Assembly: GCF_001592735.1 (NCBI RefSeq)
Contig: NZ_LUKE01000002.1
Location: 124,001 to 188,000 of the forward strand
Length of the DNA: 64,000 bases
Source of the DNA: Bdellovibrio bacteriovorus
Lineage (GTDB): Bacteria > Bdellovibrionota > Bdellovibrionia > Bdellovibrionales > Bdellovibrionaceae
Direction of reading: 5' to 3'
This document shows positions 63,855-64,000 of this stretch, in pieces. Below the pieces are notes generated by a model. It did not search any database, was not told the origin of the DNA, and was given only the letters and a program-made list of their open reading frames with translations. The position numbers and the translations under genes are program-made. Position 1 is the first letter of the stretch. Each line of letters starts with the position of its first letter.

Positions 63855-64000
63855 CTATTTAAATCCTAAAGGTGCTTCCACAGGATATTCATAAGGCTTC
63901 AAATCATCAAAATTATGATTATTGAGTCCTTCATCCCACGGAAGATGCGGTCCTTTCGGAATACCACTATCACCCAGCTCGCTACGAGCTTTTCGGATCG
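63855..64000 (-). CDS. Partial gene, C-terminal 47 residues
   Basis: The minus strand is open from the window edge to a TAG at 63855-63857 (frame begins at 63998). The piece reads like a protein tail with GIPKGPHLPWDEGLNN and ends in APLGFK. The start and most of the gene are outside the window and no family can be named. Confidence 0.55.
   Translation of the reverse strand, partial: IRKARSELGDSGIPKGPHLPWDEGLNNHNFDDLKPYEYPVEAPLGFK

Overview
The window looks like a chromosome segment of a predatory bacterium of the Bdellovibrio group (Bdellovibrionota). Four giant mosaic fibre proteins of the kind known from Bdellovibrio, a TIGR02147-type regulator, very many exported proteins of unknown family and a probable flagellar-sigma regulon all point that way. 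This is inferred from gene content; no rRNA, tRNA, CRISPR array, insertion sequence or phage structural block was found.

Left part (1-24200). The window opens inside a DprE1-like FAD oxidase coupled to a DprE2-like reductase. Next come a lipoprotein and an exopolysaccharide-acylation block (one MBOAT acyltransferase flanked by two paralogous SGNH-like proteins), a family-2 glycosyltransferase, a lipoprotein and a degenerate sugar-nucleotide dehydratase. After these are a beta-barrel-like protein, a STAS-like protein, a complete pstSCAB phosphate importer with a divergent soluble histidine kinase, and a Fur-family repressor. The part ends with an EI24/CysZ-like membrane protein, a histidine phosphatase, a heme-containing fatty acid cis/trans isomerase, a HAMP membrane protein and an HD-GYP protein.

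Middle part (24275-36240). A tightly packed five-gene minus-strand operon encodes only exported proteins: an ATP-grasp-like ligase, an Amidoligase_2-like protein, a protein that appears to fuse an amidoligase-like domain to a permuted papain-like domain, and two unknowns. It reads as a peptide-ligation/cleavage system working outside the cytoplasm, and it is the best candidate here for an undescribed system. A response-regulator receiver protein, a serine-rich mini-protein, an exported GH13 amylase-like protein and a second STAS-like protein follow.

Right part (36241-64000). Four mosaic fibre genes share an N-terminal domain and a repeated trimeric-shaft module but have different inserts and tips: a cysteine-rich tip, a YadA-like beta-roll, plain shaft repeats, and a phage tail-collar domain. 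Three end in an autoproteolytic S74 chaperone domain. Between fibres 1 and 2 lie an Old Yellow Enzyme, a Pro/Gly/Arg-rich exported protein, an OmpA-type lipoprotein and a TIGR02147 regulator coupled to an exported protein. After fibre 4 come a glycosidase-like lipoprotein, a small exported zincin, an exported caspase-fold protein and the tail of a minus-strand gene.

Regulation. Sigma-28 (FliA)-type -10 boxes (consensus GCCGATAA) lie immediately upstream of fibres 2, 3 and 4, the glycosidase-like lipoprotein and the HD-GYP gene. In four of the five the start codon is only 7-9 bases past the -10 box and there is no convincing Shine-Dalgarno, so leaderless mRNAs are predicted. This would tie adhesive fibre production to motility, that is, to the attack phase.
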